This document shows positions 1 through 6,185 of a stretch of 10,322 nt of DNA, piece after piece. The notes under the pieces are model-generated. The model searched no databases, had not been told where the DNA came from, and worked only from the letters and a program-made list of their open reading frames with translations. Each line of letters opens with the position of its first letter. The stretch's first letter is position 1. Position numbers and translations under genes: made by a program. This stretch comes from Candidatus Bipolaricaulota bacterium. Its GTDB lineage: Bacteria > Bipolaricaulota > Bipolaricaulia > Bipolaricaulales > Bipolaricaulaceae. The DNA is taken from the NCBI GenBank assembly GCA_025060555.1, contig JANXBC010000007.1:18707-29028 (forward strand). Direction: 5' to 3'.

Positions 1-77
1 ACCAGCGCTAGCCATAAATTCCATCGAGCAAAAACGAGGACGAACAAAAGCGAGATCCCGAAAGCAACCCAGAGCAT
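1..77 (-). CDS. Possible N-terminus of a membrane protein (truncated by window edge)
   Basis: An open frame starts at an ATG at 77-75 and runs off the left edge without a stop, giving about 25 residues (MLWVAFGISLLLFVLVFARW and on). Nearly all are hydrophobic, as in a first transmembrane helix. The frame is also open upstream to beyond 119, so a TTG a few codons earlier (about 92) is another possible start. It lies 42 bp downstream of the patatin gene on the same strand, so it could be the next gene of that operon. No Shine-Dalgarno sequence is visible. The product cannot be identified from so short a piece, and the ORF may be chance. Confidence 0.35.
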   Translation of the reverse strand, partial: MLWVAFGISLLFVLVFARWNLWLAL

Positions 78-119
78 AAACGTGCCCAAGTCTAACCGAA
101 GAACGCGCGGGGAAAAGCT

Positions 120-1049
120 TTACCGCGGGGAAGAAGCTTCTTGCCCAAGCAGGGAAAAGAGGGTGGGGAGCGCGGCCTCCATGGCCTCTTCTCCGGCGCG
201 GATGTTCTCCTTGGCCCGCAGATAGCTGCGTTCCTCGCGAAATGCTGGACGGATATAGATTTCCGGTGGTTCGAGGATCAGCTTCAGCCGCAGGACCTCC
301 TGAACGAGGATAGCCGCGGCTTGGTTGAGGATCTCAAAGATACCCGGCAAGGGCCGGGACGAAGGCCGCTCCCGGCCATACTCCGCCAAAACCTCCCCAA
401 GGCTTGCCGGTACCCAAGGCCGATGCAAGAGTCCCTCCCGCAGGGTCTGGCTGAGGAGTTCCCAAGGGTGGCGGCCTTGCGAGGCGCTGATCGGCCGGGG
501 CGCGGGATTCGTGTCCACAGCGATGACCACCTCAGCCCCAAGCTCGCGGCAAACCCGCACGGGAAGAGGCTCTACTAGGCCACCATCCACAAGGAGCCTC
601 CCTTCCCAGCGCACCGGCTGGAAGACCCCGGGGATGGCGGTGGAGGCGCGGATAGCCTCGACAAGCGGACCAGAACGCAGGACCACAGGTTTCCCCGTGT
701 CGAGATCCGTAGCCACCGCAGCGAAGGGCACGGGAAGGTCCTCGATACGCACCTCTCCCAAAATTTCGCGGAGATAACGGCGCAGGCCACTTCCAGAAGT
801 AAGGCCTGTGCGAGGGAAAGTGGGGAGGAAACTCTTGAGAAGCTTAGCACGGCTTGTGGTCAGCCATTCTTCCTCAATGCGGGCCAGGGGGAGGCCCGCG
901 GCGTAGGCTCCGCCCACCATGGCCCCAATGCTTGCCCCCGCGATCGCGGAAACCTTAATGCCCTCGCGTTCAAGGACTTTGAGGACCCCCACATGGGCTG
1001 CACCGCGGGCCCCACCCGATCCCAATGCTAACCCCACCCTCTTTTCCAT
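120..1049 (-). CDS. Patatin-like phospholipase (RssA/YlbK-type)
   Basis: A 309-aa serine lipase of the patatin family, which hydrolyses acyl esters of (phospho)lipids with a Ser-Asp dyad. All family hallmarks are visible: the glycine-rich oxyanion loop GSGGARG at residues 10-16, the nucleophile elbow GASIG with Ser40, the conserved RASTAIPG segment at 134-141, and the catalytic Asp155 in DGG. There is no signal peptide or lipobox, so it is probably cytoplasmic or peripheral on the inner membrane. The tail after about residue 190 is not recognisable and is probably helical. The start is the only one that leaves the oxyanion loop near the N-terminus. It begins 10 bp after the LolA-like gene with no good Shine-Dalgarno, so it is probably translated as the last or near-last cistron of the tetR operon. 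The lipid substrate is unknown; a role in remodelling lipid handled by the neighbouring exporter is inferred. Confidence 0.93.
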   Translation of the reverse strand: MEKRVGLALGSGGARGAAHVGVLKVLEREGIKVSAIAGASIGAMVGGAYAAGLPLARIEEEWLTTSRAKLLKSFLPTFPRTGLTSGSGLRRYLREILGEVRIEDLPVPFAAVATDLDTGKPVVLRSGPLVEAIRASTAIPGVFQPVRWEGRLLVDGGLVEPLPVRVCRELGAEVVIAVDTNPAPRPISASQGRHPWELLSQTLREGLLHRPWVPASLGEVLAEYGRERPSSRPLPGIFEILNQAAAILVQEVLRLKLILEPPEIYIRPAFREERSYLRAKENIRAGEEAMEAALPTLFSLLGQEASSPR

Positions 1050-1059
1050 CGCTTGGGCT

Positions 1060-1842
1060 TCAGAAGCTTAGGTACGGCAAATTCGCAGGCTCAAAGTATG
1101 TGTCAGGAATATCCGCGGTGGAACGCTCGGGGATGCGCACCTCCGCCCACGAGCCCTTGAGCAGATCCTCGACCCGGAGGAAAGCTGGACGCGTGCCCAC
1201 CTCATCCGTCACGAGCTCAGGCACAGTGAGGATGCGAGCGAGCTTCCCATCCTTATCATAGAACTCCGCCCGTACCACGATGTACTCGCTACGGTGTACC
1301 CAAAGGAAGATTTTGAACCACTCAGCCTCAACCCCCTTTGGCACTAGTTCTAGCTTCCATACCGGATACACATCCACAGTCTCTTCGCCGATGAGCCTGG
1401 CCATGTAGCCCTCGCGATAGCTAAAGCCTTTGGAGATGTCCTCGTAGGTGATCCCGCTTCCCGCCAAGAACTCCCCCTTCCGCTCGGCTTCGCCCTTGAG
1501 CTCCTTAAGGAGAGCGAGCTCTGGCAGATACAGCCACATCTGCGCTGTTCCTTCCTCGGGCACGTGGGCAAGAAACAGCGTTCCCGCCACATCCGCTGGT
1601 GCCGCATAAAGGAGGAGAAACTTCACCGTTCCATCCGGGTATTCCTTGGCCCAAACGCGAAAGGCGTAGTCCACCGTGGGTTGCCCTTTTTCCTGGATTT
1701 CCACAACCAAGGCCGCGTAAAGGGAGCCGCGGCCGGTGCCAAAAAACCCTTGCTCCTCCACGCGCTCCAAGATCTCCTCTGCCGTTTGGGCCAGAGCCAA
1801 CACCCCGAAAAGCACCGCCAACACCCCTACGAGACGTTTCAT
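1060..1842 (-). CDS. Secreted outer-membrane lipoprotein-sorting protein, LolA-like
   Basis: A 260-aa protein with a Sec signal peptide at residues 1-18 (MKR, hydrophobic stretch, then ALA|Q cleavage). There are no cysteines, so it is a soluble periplasmic protein rather than a lipoprotein. The remainder (EILERVEEQGFFGTGRGS..., YAAPADVAGT, MWLYLPE, KGEFLAGSGITYEDI, YPVWKLELVPK) matches the pattern of the LolA-like family (TP_0789 type) usually annotated outer membrane lipoprotein-sorting protein: a half-barrel that carries a lipid or acyl chain. This family commonly sits beside MMPL exporters, as here. Its ATG overlaps the exporter stop by 4 bp (ATGA, 1839-1842), and a good Shine-Dalgarno (GGAGGGAG) lies inside the exporter's last codons. 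Inference: it receives the exported hydrophobic cargo in the periplasm. It is not LolA of the Lol pathway proper: no lolB or lolCDE is nearby. Confidence 0.85.
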   Translation of the reverse strand: MKRLVGVLAVLFGVLALAQTAEEILERVEEQGFFGTGRGSLYAALVVEIQEKGQPTVDYAFRVWAKEYPDGTVKFLLLYAAPADVAGTLFLAHVPEEGTAQMWLYLPELALLKELKGEAERKGEFLAGSGITYEDISKGFSYREGYMARLIGEETVDVYPVWKLELVPKGVEAEWFKIFLWVHRSEYIVVRAEFYDKDGKLARILTVPELVTDEVGTRPAFLRVEDLLKGSWAEVRIPERSTADIPDTYFEPANLPYLSF

Positions 1843-4217
1843 CTTCTCCCTCCTTCCTTCCCGTTTGCACCGCGGCCGGGGTTAGTGGCCCCGGCTGGGC
1901 CGAGCTTGGCCCTAAAGAGCTTGGCCAAAGTCCAAGGCTGGTATAGCTTCGGTGGGATCCAGGCCAAGAGCGCCGGAAGCACGAACAGCGCGCCCAGCAT
2001 GCTCGTGACCATGGTGAGAGCAATGAGCCAACCGAAGGTGTTCAGGGCCCCGAACCGCGAGAGGAGCATAACGAGGAAACCCAAGGCCAGGGTGAGGGCG
2101 TTGATGACGATCGCGCGTCCGGAGGTGCGGAAAGTTTCCACCAAAGCGGTGCGGTGATCTAGGCCCGCGCGCCGCTGATTACGATAGCGGCTCAGGAAAT
2201 GTACGGCGTAGTCCACGCCGATTCCGACCGTCAAGCTCGCGATCATCACCGTGGCCATGTCGAGGTAGGCACTGGCATAGCCCATGACCCCGAAGTTCCC
2301 GGCCACAGCCACAAAGAGGGGGACCAAAGAAAGGACGCCGGCGCCCAAGGAGAGAAGGATCACAGCGACAATGAACCCTACTGCGCCAAAGCTTGTGCCT
2401 AAGCTCACAAGCTGAGAGGCAATCAGTTTCCGGGAGAGCTGGATGTACAAAGAGGGGGAACCCGTGATGTACCAATCCACTACCGAATCCGGTTTCTCTT
2501 TAGCGACGAATTCCGCAGTGGCCTTGATGAGGGCGTCGTAGCCGGCCAGGCCCACGGAACGCACACGGGCGGAGATCCTCCCCACCCGGAAATCGCGGGT
2601 GGCCATGGAACTGGTGACCTCGCCCCCGCCCATCTCGTAGAGGAGCAGGACCTGGGCCACAGCCCTGCTGCTTTCGGGGACGATGTAAAACGCGGGGTCA
2701 TCGCCCCGCAGCGTGAAATAGGACTCCTTGACAAGGTCCGCCAAAGAGGAGGTAGAACCCACATCGGGATGAGCCTCCAGAAAACGCTGGAGCCGATCCA
2801 TGAACCGCAACACTTCCGGGTCCTTGAGGCCATCCCGACGGCCGGTATCGATGACCACGGACAGCTCCTGGCTCCCACCAAAGGTCTTGTCCACAACGCG
2901 CAAGCCCTCCACCACGGGGGAATCCTCGCGGAAATAGCGGGTCACATCAGACTCCACCTTGAGCCGGGGGATTCCCAGGGCCAAAGCGCCAAGCGCTGCC
3001 GCTGCCAAAAGGAGGAAAAAAACGGGATGAGCGGAAAGAAGGCTGGCAAAGCGATGCGCGCTTCGCATCTCCACCTGGGTCACCCGCACTTTGGGCACAG
3101 GGAGAAGGGCGAGCAAAGCGGGGAGCATGATCATGGCCAAAAGGAAGCAGGTCAGCACACCGAAAGCGGAGAAGACCCCGAATTCCCTTGTGGGGATGAG
3201 GAAAGAAGAGAGGAGGGTGAGGAAACCGGCCACAGTGGTAGCGGCTGCTCCCAAAACTGGCACGAACATCTCGCGGATCGTGGCCCGCACCGCCTCCCTC
3301 TTCGCTTCGCCCCGGGAAACCCGCTGGAAAAACTCGTTCACCACGTGAATCCCGTAAGCCGAGCCCACCGCGACCAACACCACAGGCAAAAACGTGGAGA
3401 TCATCGTGAGCTTGCGCCCAGTTAGCCCGACAAGACCCATCGTCCAGATCAACCCCACCATGACCACAGCCAGGGGCAAAACCACACCCCAAACGCTCCG
3501 GAAACTGAGGAAAAGCACGAAAACCACGACCAAGACCACAATCGGCAAAAGCAACGCCAGGTCCTGACGCATGTAGCGGTTCACATACACAAGGAACGCC
3601 GCGTTCCCAGAGATATAGAAGCGTTCGGGTCCAGCATATCTTTGCGCGATGTTTTCTAGCCGGGAAAGGATTTGGGCCTCCAGGTCCTCGCGGGTTTCCA
3701 CCGCTGCCGAAAGACGCAGAACAATGATGGCTCCGGTGCCGTCGGCGAGGACAAGGCTGTCGCAGATCATGCGCTCGCCAAGGACCTTGGTGCGAAAGAG
3801 CTCCGCATCCTCTGGGCTTTCCGGGGGCTTGGGAAGGATGGGGTTGACGAGGAGCGCGGCCGCCGTGCCCTCCACAACCTTCACGTTCGCCGGGGATACA
3901 ACCTCTTGGACTAACCCCTCCTCCCTCAACTTCTCCAACTCCGCCGTAACCGTGTAAAGCTTCTGCAAGGAGGGGAGGTCAAAAACGGTTCCGCCTTCCT
4001 CGGCGACCATCGCCAGCATGAACACCGATTGCCCACCAAAAAGGTCCCGCGTCTTCTCGTACTGCTCAACGATGGGGTCGTCGCTTGGGAGCATCTTGGA
4101 GTAATCGGCCTCAAACCCGATGCGTGGGAGGAATAGAGCAAACCCCACGGTAATCAGGGCGATCACCGTCAAAGTCCAACCCGGATGGTCGGTGACGAAA
4201 GAGAAGAACCTCGTCAT
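1839..4217 (-). CDS. RND/MMPL superfamily exporter, 12 TM
   Basis: A 792-aa predicted exporter of the RND superfamily, MMPL branch (COG1033 type), in the cytoplasmic membrane. It has the classical duplicated layout: TM1 at about 13-30, a periplasmic loop about 35-215, TM2-6 about 219-373, TM7 about 398-416, a second periplasmic loop about 420-595, and TM8-12 about 605-755. The second repeat carries GIGVDYAVHF with the Asp669-Tyr670 pair that relays protons in MmpL3-like pumps. The first repeat has GSAYGIH (Ala287-Tyr288), so only one acidic residue of the usual pair is present. Relatives move hydrophobic lipids (hopanoids, glycolipids). The short C-terminal tail is polar and basic. The start ATG overlaps the preceding stop (ATGA, 4214-4217) and has no clear Shine-Dalgarno, implying translational coupling. 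The LolA-like and patatin neighbours suggest lipid cargo; the substrate cannot be read from sequence. Confidence 0.93.
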   Translation of the reverse strand: MTRFFSFVTDHPGWTLTVIALITVGFALFLPRIGFEADYSKMLPSDDPIVEQYEKTRDLFGGQSVFMLAMVAEEGGTVFDLPSLQKLYTVTAELEKLREEGLVQEVVSPANVKVVEGTAAALLVNPILPKPPESPEDAELFRTKVLGERMICDSLVLADGTGAIIVLRLSAAVETREDLEAQILSRLENIAQRYAGPERFYISGNAAFLVYVNRYMRQDLALLLPIVVLVVVFVLFLSFRSVWGVVLPLAVVMVGLIWTMGLVGLTGRKLTMISTFLPVVLVAVGSAYGIHVVNEFFQRVSRGEAKREAVRATIREMFVPVLGAAATTVAGFLTLLSSFLIPTREFGVFSAFGVLTCFLLAMIMLPALLALLPVPKVRVTQVEMRSAHRFASLLSAHPVFFLLLAAAALGALALGIPRLKVESDVTRYFREDSPVVEGLRVVDKTFGGSQELSVVIDTGRRDGLKDPEVLRFMDRLQRFLEAHPDVGSTSSLADLVKESYFTLRGDDPAFYIVPESSRAVAQVLLLYEMGGGEVTSSMATRDFRVGRISARVRSVGLAGYDALIKATAEFVAKEKPDSVVDWYITGSPSLYIQLSRKLIASQLVSLGTSFGAVGFIVAVILLSLGAGVLSLVPLFVAVAGNFGVMGYASAYLDMATVMIASLTVGIGVDYAVHFLSRYRNQRRAGLDHRTALVETFRTSGRAIVINALTLALGFLVMLLSRFGALNTFGWLIALTMVTSMLGALFVLPALLAWIPPKLYQPWTLAKLFRAKLGPAGATNPGRGANGKEGGRR

Positions 4218-4636
4218 GGCCGGCCAAAGACGCCTAGGGATCCGAAATGGAGGGCAAGAAGCAAGGGGTAAAGATCCTCCGCGGGGCCGCGAACTTCCCG
4301 CACCCCCAAGAAGGCCTGAGCGAGCGCGGCCTTAATTTTTTGTGCCGCTTCCTGCAAGGGCTGGGGAAGATTGGCCTCCAACCCTGGCGGGCAAAACCAA
4401 ATGTACGGGCCCTGTGCGGGTATATAGACCACAAACAGGACAGGCTCGCCCGTCCACGGGGTGGTTGGGAAATGGGTGATGGCTTCGAACACCAATCCGT
4501 GGGGCTTAAGGGCCCGCACGAGGGCCAAAAGGCGCATGGATTCCGCCAATGTTTGCGATTGGTCGATCACAAGGACGCGGAGCTGAGCGAATGCCCCCAC
4601 GCCAAAAAGCAATACCAAAAACAACGCCTTTCTCAT
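4214..4636 (-). CDS. Small secreted protein of unknown function in the exporter operon
   Basis: A 140-aa protein I do not recognise. It starts with a clear Sec signal peptide (MRKALFLVLLFGVGAFA|Q, cleavage after residue 17). The mature part, about 123 aa, opens with a strand-helix pattern (LRVLVIDQSQTLAESMRLL), then an ITHFPTTPWTGEP turn, a strand VLFVVYI, a single Cys in WFCPPG, and a C-terminal helical part. The start at 4636 is chosen over a longer frame reaching 4669 because it has AGGAGG five bases upstream, begins directly with the signal peptide, and overlaps the tetR stop by 4 bp (ATGA, 4633-4636). It also overlaps the exporter start by 4 bp. Being coupled between repressor and exporter makes it a probable periplasmic accessory of the transport system. 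The N-terminal pattern is faintly like a Rossmann or GATase-like fold, but that is speculative. Confidence 0.8.
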   Translation of the reverse strand: MRKALFLVLLFGVGAFAQLRVLVIDQSQTLAESMRLLALVRALKPHGLVFEAITHFPTTPWTGEPVLFVVYIPAQGPYIWFCPPGLEANLPQPLQEAAQKIKAALAQAFLGVREVRGPAEDLYPLLLALHFGSLGVFGRP

Positions 4637-5229
4637 GCTTCCTCCTGATCCGGGCGCAGCGCCCGCCACGCGAACTCCGCGAGCTCGGAGGGGCCCAAGC
4701 GCCGAAACTCCTCGGCCACCGCGTCCTGGGCCGCCGCCCGCACCGTCACCACCCCCGCCATCCCCAATAGGGCGTACGCCGCCAAAAGAGGATGGGTAAC
4801 CCGGATCCTTCCCGCGCTTGTGGCTTCAGCGAGGATCTGGGCGATGGCCTGGGCGTATTCCTCAAGAAGCAGGCGGAGTTTCTTCCACAAGGCCGGATCT
4901 TCCGGGGCCCAGGCCCGACTAAGGAGCTGCACGGAATCAGCATCGCCATGGATGCCGGCGAAGTGAAGCTCCATGACGCGGCGGAGGATTTCCTGGGCTG
5001 GCAGACCCTGACGCATGAGCTCGCGCGCCTGCGCCAACCTCTCCTCAAATTCCCGGCGCACCACCGCCAAAAACAGCTCGTCCTTGGAGCGGAAGTAGTG
5101 GTAGAGGGAGCCGATGGAGACGTGGGCGAGTTTAGCGATGTCGCGCATGCCGGTGGCGTGGAAGCCCTGGCGGGCGAAGAGTTTCTTCCCTGCCTGCACG
5201 ATGCGGTCAGCCATGGGTTCAGTGGCCAT
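4633..5229 (-). CDS. TetR/AcrR family transcriptional repressor
   Basis: A 198-aa regulator with the TetR N-terminal DNA-binding domain at about residues 7-55: ADRIVQAGKKLFARQGFHAT, then the helix-turn-helix (MRDIAKLAHVSIGSLYHYF) and the signature FRSKDELF. The variable C-terminal helices form the ligand/dimer domain; the ligand is unknown but probably hydrophobic given the exporter downstream. Possible starts are GTG at 5292, ATG at 5229 and ATG at 5214. The promoter at 5246-5273 predicts transcription starting near 5239, which excludes 5292. I chose 5229, leaving a leader of about 10 nt. ATG 5214 (MADRIV) is a real alternative, and neither has a Shine-Dalgarno. The palindrome at 5228-5249 touches this start codon, so the protein very probably represses its own operon. 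Its stop overlaps the next gene's ATG (ATGA). Confidence 0.9.
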   Translation of the reverse strand: MATEPMADRIVQAGKKLFARQGFHATGMRDIAKLAHVSIGSLYHYFRSKDELFLAVVRREFEERLAQARELMRQGLPAQEILRRVMELHFAGIHGDADSVQLLSRAWAPEDPALWKKLRLLLEEYAQAIAQILAEATSAGRIRVTHPLLAAYALLGMAGVVTVRAAAQDAVAEEFRRLGPSELAEFAWRALRPDQEEA

Positions 5230-5249
5230 ATCGAACGTTCGTTCGATAT
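5228..5249. promoter_or_regulatory. Perfect palindromic operator, probable TetR-family binding site
   Basis: Two exact 10-bp inverted arms, ATATCGAACG and CGTTCGATAT, are separated by TT. The size and symmetry fit a TetR-family dimer site, and it contains the GAACG/CGTTC core common in such operators. It covers the end of the -10 box, the predicted transcription start and the edge of the tetR start codon. Binding would therefore directly block RNA polymerase. No second copy was noticed in the window. Confidence 0.85.
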
Positions 5250-5273
5250 TACCCGGTATCCATGGAAAGTCAA
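5246..5273 (-). promoter_or_regulatory. Promoter of the tetR-exporter operon
   Basis: On the minus strand, TTGACT (5273-5268) and TAATAT (5251-5246) are separated by 16 bp, each matching five of six sigma70 consensus bases. Predicted transcription start is near 5239, in the middle of the operator. The -35 box overlaps the stop codon of the upstream zinc-ribbon gene. Confidence 0.75.
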
Positions 5274-5647
5274 GGACCGAACTCGTAGCCACAGGCGGTA
5301 CACCGCCAGGTGATCGCCCCGGAAAGAAGGTTGAACCGCACGGGGATCACCAATCCCAAAGGACATTTTGGACAGGCAAGGAACCCAGTCTCCGCCTGCA
5401 CCGGGCTCCCCACCTCTACGGAAAACCGGCTGGGAATGACAAGAGGAAGTTCCCTAACCTCAACAGCAATGGGATCGGCAAGACCCACCGGCTGCGCGAG
5501 CTTGACGCTCACCGGCCCTTCCAGGGTCAATGGTCCGGCAAGCCTCACGGGAATGCCCTCGCGCATAACCCGCAAAGAGAGCCCGACAAAAAGCCCAAGG
5601 AGACCGATGACTGCCAAAAGGAGCGCGTTTAAAAGCCAACGGGACAT
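5270..5647 (-). CDS. Membrane-anchored small zinc-ribbon protein with proline-spaced repeats
   Basis: A 125-aa protein of unknown function. Residues about 4-26 form one transmembrane helix (LLNALLLAVIGLLGLFVGLSL). Residues 33-82 are a run of short beta-like units that end in proline (VRLAGP, LTLEGP, VSVKLAQP, VGLADP, IAVEVRELP, FSVEVGSP). The C-terminus has two Cys pairs, CPKC (92, 95) and CTAC (116, 119), a typical zinc-ribbon spacing. The start at 5647 is supported by GGAGGT six bases upstream; a longer frame to 5728 would run into the tRNA-Arg gene and is unlikely. The gene follows the tRNA cluster by 54 bp on the same strand with no evident promoter of its own, so it may be read from the tRNA or htrA transcript. 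Its stop lies in the tetR -35 box. It has no recognised relative. Confidence 0.72.
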   Translation of the reverse strand: MSRWLLNALLLAVIGLLGLFVGLSLRVMREGIPVRLAGPLTLEGPVSVKLAQPVGLADPIAVEVRELPLVIPSRFSVEVGSPVQAETGFLACPKCPLGLVIPVRFNLLSGAITWRCTACGYEFGP

Positions 5648-5701
5648 GGCCCACCTCCGCGGCAAGGGTAGTGGGCTGGAAGGGGGAAGGCCAAAAGGAA
5701 A

Positions 5702-5776
5702 CGCGCCCGGGAGGACTCGAACCCCCAACCCTCGGCTCCGAAGGCCGATGCTCTGATCCTATTGAGCTACGGGCGC
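5702..5776 (-). tRNA. tRNA-Arg (anticodon TCG)
   Basis: Reading the minus strand, a 7-bp acceptor stem (GCGCCCG/CGGGCGC), T8-A9, D stem GCTC/GAGC, anticodon stem TCGGC/GCCGA around loop CTTCGGA (anticodon TCG), and T arm with loop TTCGAGT are all present. The discriminator is G. CCA is not encoded (the next bases are TTT). It is the last tRNA of the cluster. Confidence 0.95.
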
Positions 5777-5860
5777 GTAATGTGGCCCGCTGGCATGTCC
5801 TCGGCCGCTACGGATCTGTCCTTCAGAACCGTCCTCTCCTACAACTGCCAGCGAACCAGC
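5777..5860. other. 84-bp structured spacer between tRNA genes
   Basis: This is the only sizeable gap in the tRNA cluster. It holds an 8-bp inverted repeat, CGCTGGCA (5788-5795) and TGCCAGCG (5846-5853). Inside it is a hairpin at 5810-5832: ACGG/CCGT plus TCTG/CAGA with one A-A mismatch and a TCCTT loop. No canonical T-loop or anticodon arm is present, so it is not a functional tRNA. It could be a decayed tRNA, a processing signal or a chance structure. Confidence 0.4.
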
Positions 5861-5938
5861 TGGGAGGAGCGACGGGACTTGAACCCGCGACCCCCGCGTC
5901 CACAGCGCGGTGCTCTCCCAGGCTGAGCTACGCTCCCC
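5861..5938 (-). tRNA. tRNA-His (anticodon GTG), CCA encoded
   Basis: Anticodon stem CCGCG/CGCGG encloses loop CTGTGGA (anticodon GTG). D stem is GCTC/GAGC, and the T arm is GCGGG/CCCGT with loop TTCAAGT. The extra 5' G (G-1, at 5938) opposite C73 is the histidine identity pair. The first acceptor pair is a G1-U72 wobble. CCA is encoded at 5863-5861. The 5' end directly abuts the CCA of the preceding tRNA-Arg. Confidence 0.95.
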
Positions 5939-6017
5939 TGGCGCGCCCGGGAGGACTCGAACCCCCGACCTGCGGCTTAGAAGGCCGCTGCTCTTTTTCC
6001 TTCTGAGCTACGGGCGC
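5939..6017 (-). tRNA. tRNA-Arg (anticodon TCT), CCA encoded
   Basis: Acceptor GCGCCCG/CGGGCGC, D stem GCTC/GAGC with an A-rich 11-nt loop, anticodon stem GCGGC/GCCGC around loop CTTCTAA (anticodon TCT), T loop TTCGAGT and discriminator G. CCA is encoded at 5941-5939, with zero bases before tRNA-His. The acceptor and T arm are almost identical to those of the other tRNA-Arg at 5702-5776. Confidence 0.95.
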
Positions 6018-6019
6018 CT

Positions 6020-6093
6020 TGGAGCGGGTAACGGGAATCGAACCCGTGTCTCTGGCTTGGAAGGCCAGTGCTCTACCATTGAGCTATACCCGC
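6020..6093 (-). tRNA. tRNA-Gly (anticodon TCC), CCA encoded
   Basis: Acceptor GCGGGTA/TACCCGC, D stem GCTC/GAGC, anticodon stem CTGGC/GCCAG around loop CTTCCAA (anticodon TCC), T loop TTCGATT. Discriminator U73 is as expected for bacterial tRNA-Gly. CCA is encoded at 6022-6020, followed by only 2 bp before the next tRNA. Confidence 0.96.
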
Positions 6094-6101
6094 CCAGAAA
6101 G

Positions 6102-6176
6102 TCGGAGAGGGCGGATTCGAACCGCCGACCTCATGGTCCCGAACCATGCGCGCTAACCAGACTGCGCTACTCTCCG
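6102..6176 (-). tRNA. tRNA-Pro (anticodon CGG)
   Basis: Acceptor CGGAGAG/CTCTCCG with the C1-G72 first pair typical of bacterial tRNA-Pro, D stem GCGC/GCGC, anticodon stem CATGG/CCATG around loop TTCGGGA (anticodon CGG), T arm GGCGG/CCGCC with loop TTCGAAT, discriminator A. CCA is not encoded (next bases CTT). It is the first tRNA of the cluster, 20 bp after the htrA stop codon. Confidence 0.95.
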
Positions 6177-6185
6177 ACCCACCTT

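Noticed and set aside
129..142. AAGAAGCTTCTT palindrome near the patatin 3' end as a terminator
   Set aside because: It has no loop and no following T-run, and it lies within the patatin coding sequence. It is more likely chance.
2769..3425. Long plus-strand ORF of 218 codons opposite the exporter gene
   Set aside because: It lies wholly antisense to a well-supported RND exporter. Its translation is rich in His, Gly and Arg with no recognisable motif, as expected from complementing GC-rich coding DNA. The same holds for plus-strand ORFs at 1564-2157 and 4792-5313.
5230..5292. GTG start of tetR at 5292
   Set aside because: It would place promoter and operator inside the coding region and overlap the upstream gene. 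The extra residues precede the normal TetR N-terminus.
5648..5728. N-terminal extension of the zinc-ribbon gene up to 5728
   Set aside because: The extension overlaps the tRNA-Arg(TCG) gene, adds a proline-rich non-helical segment before the TM helix, and ignores the good Shine-Dalgarno in front of ATG 5647.
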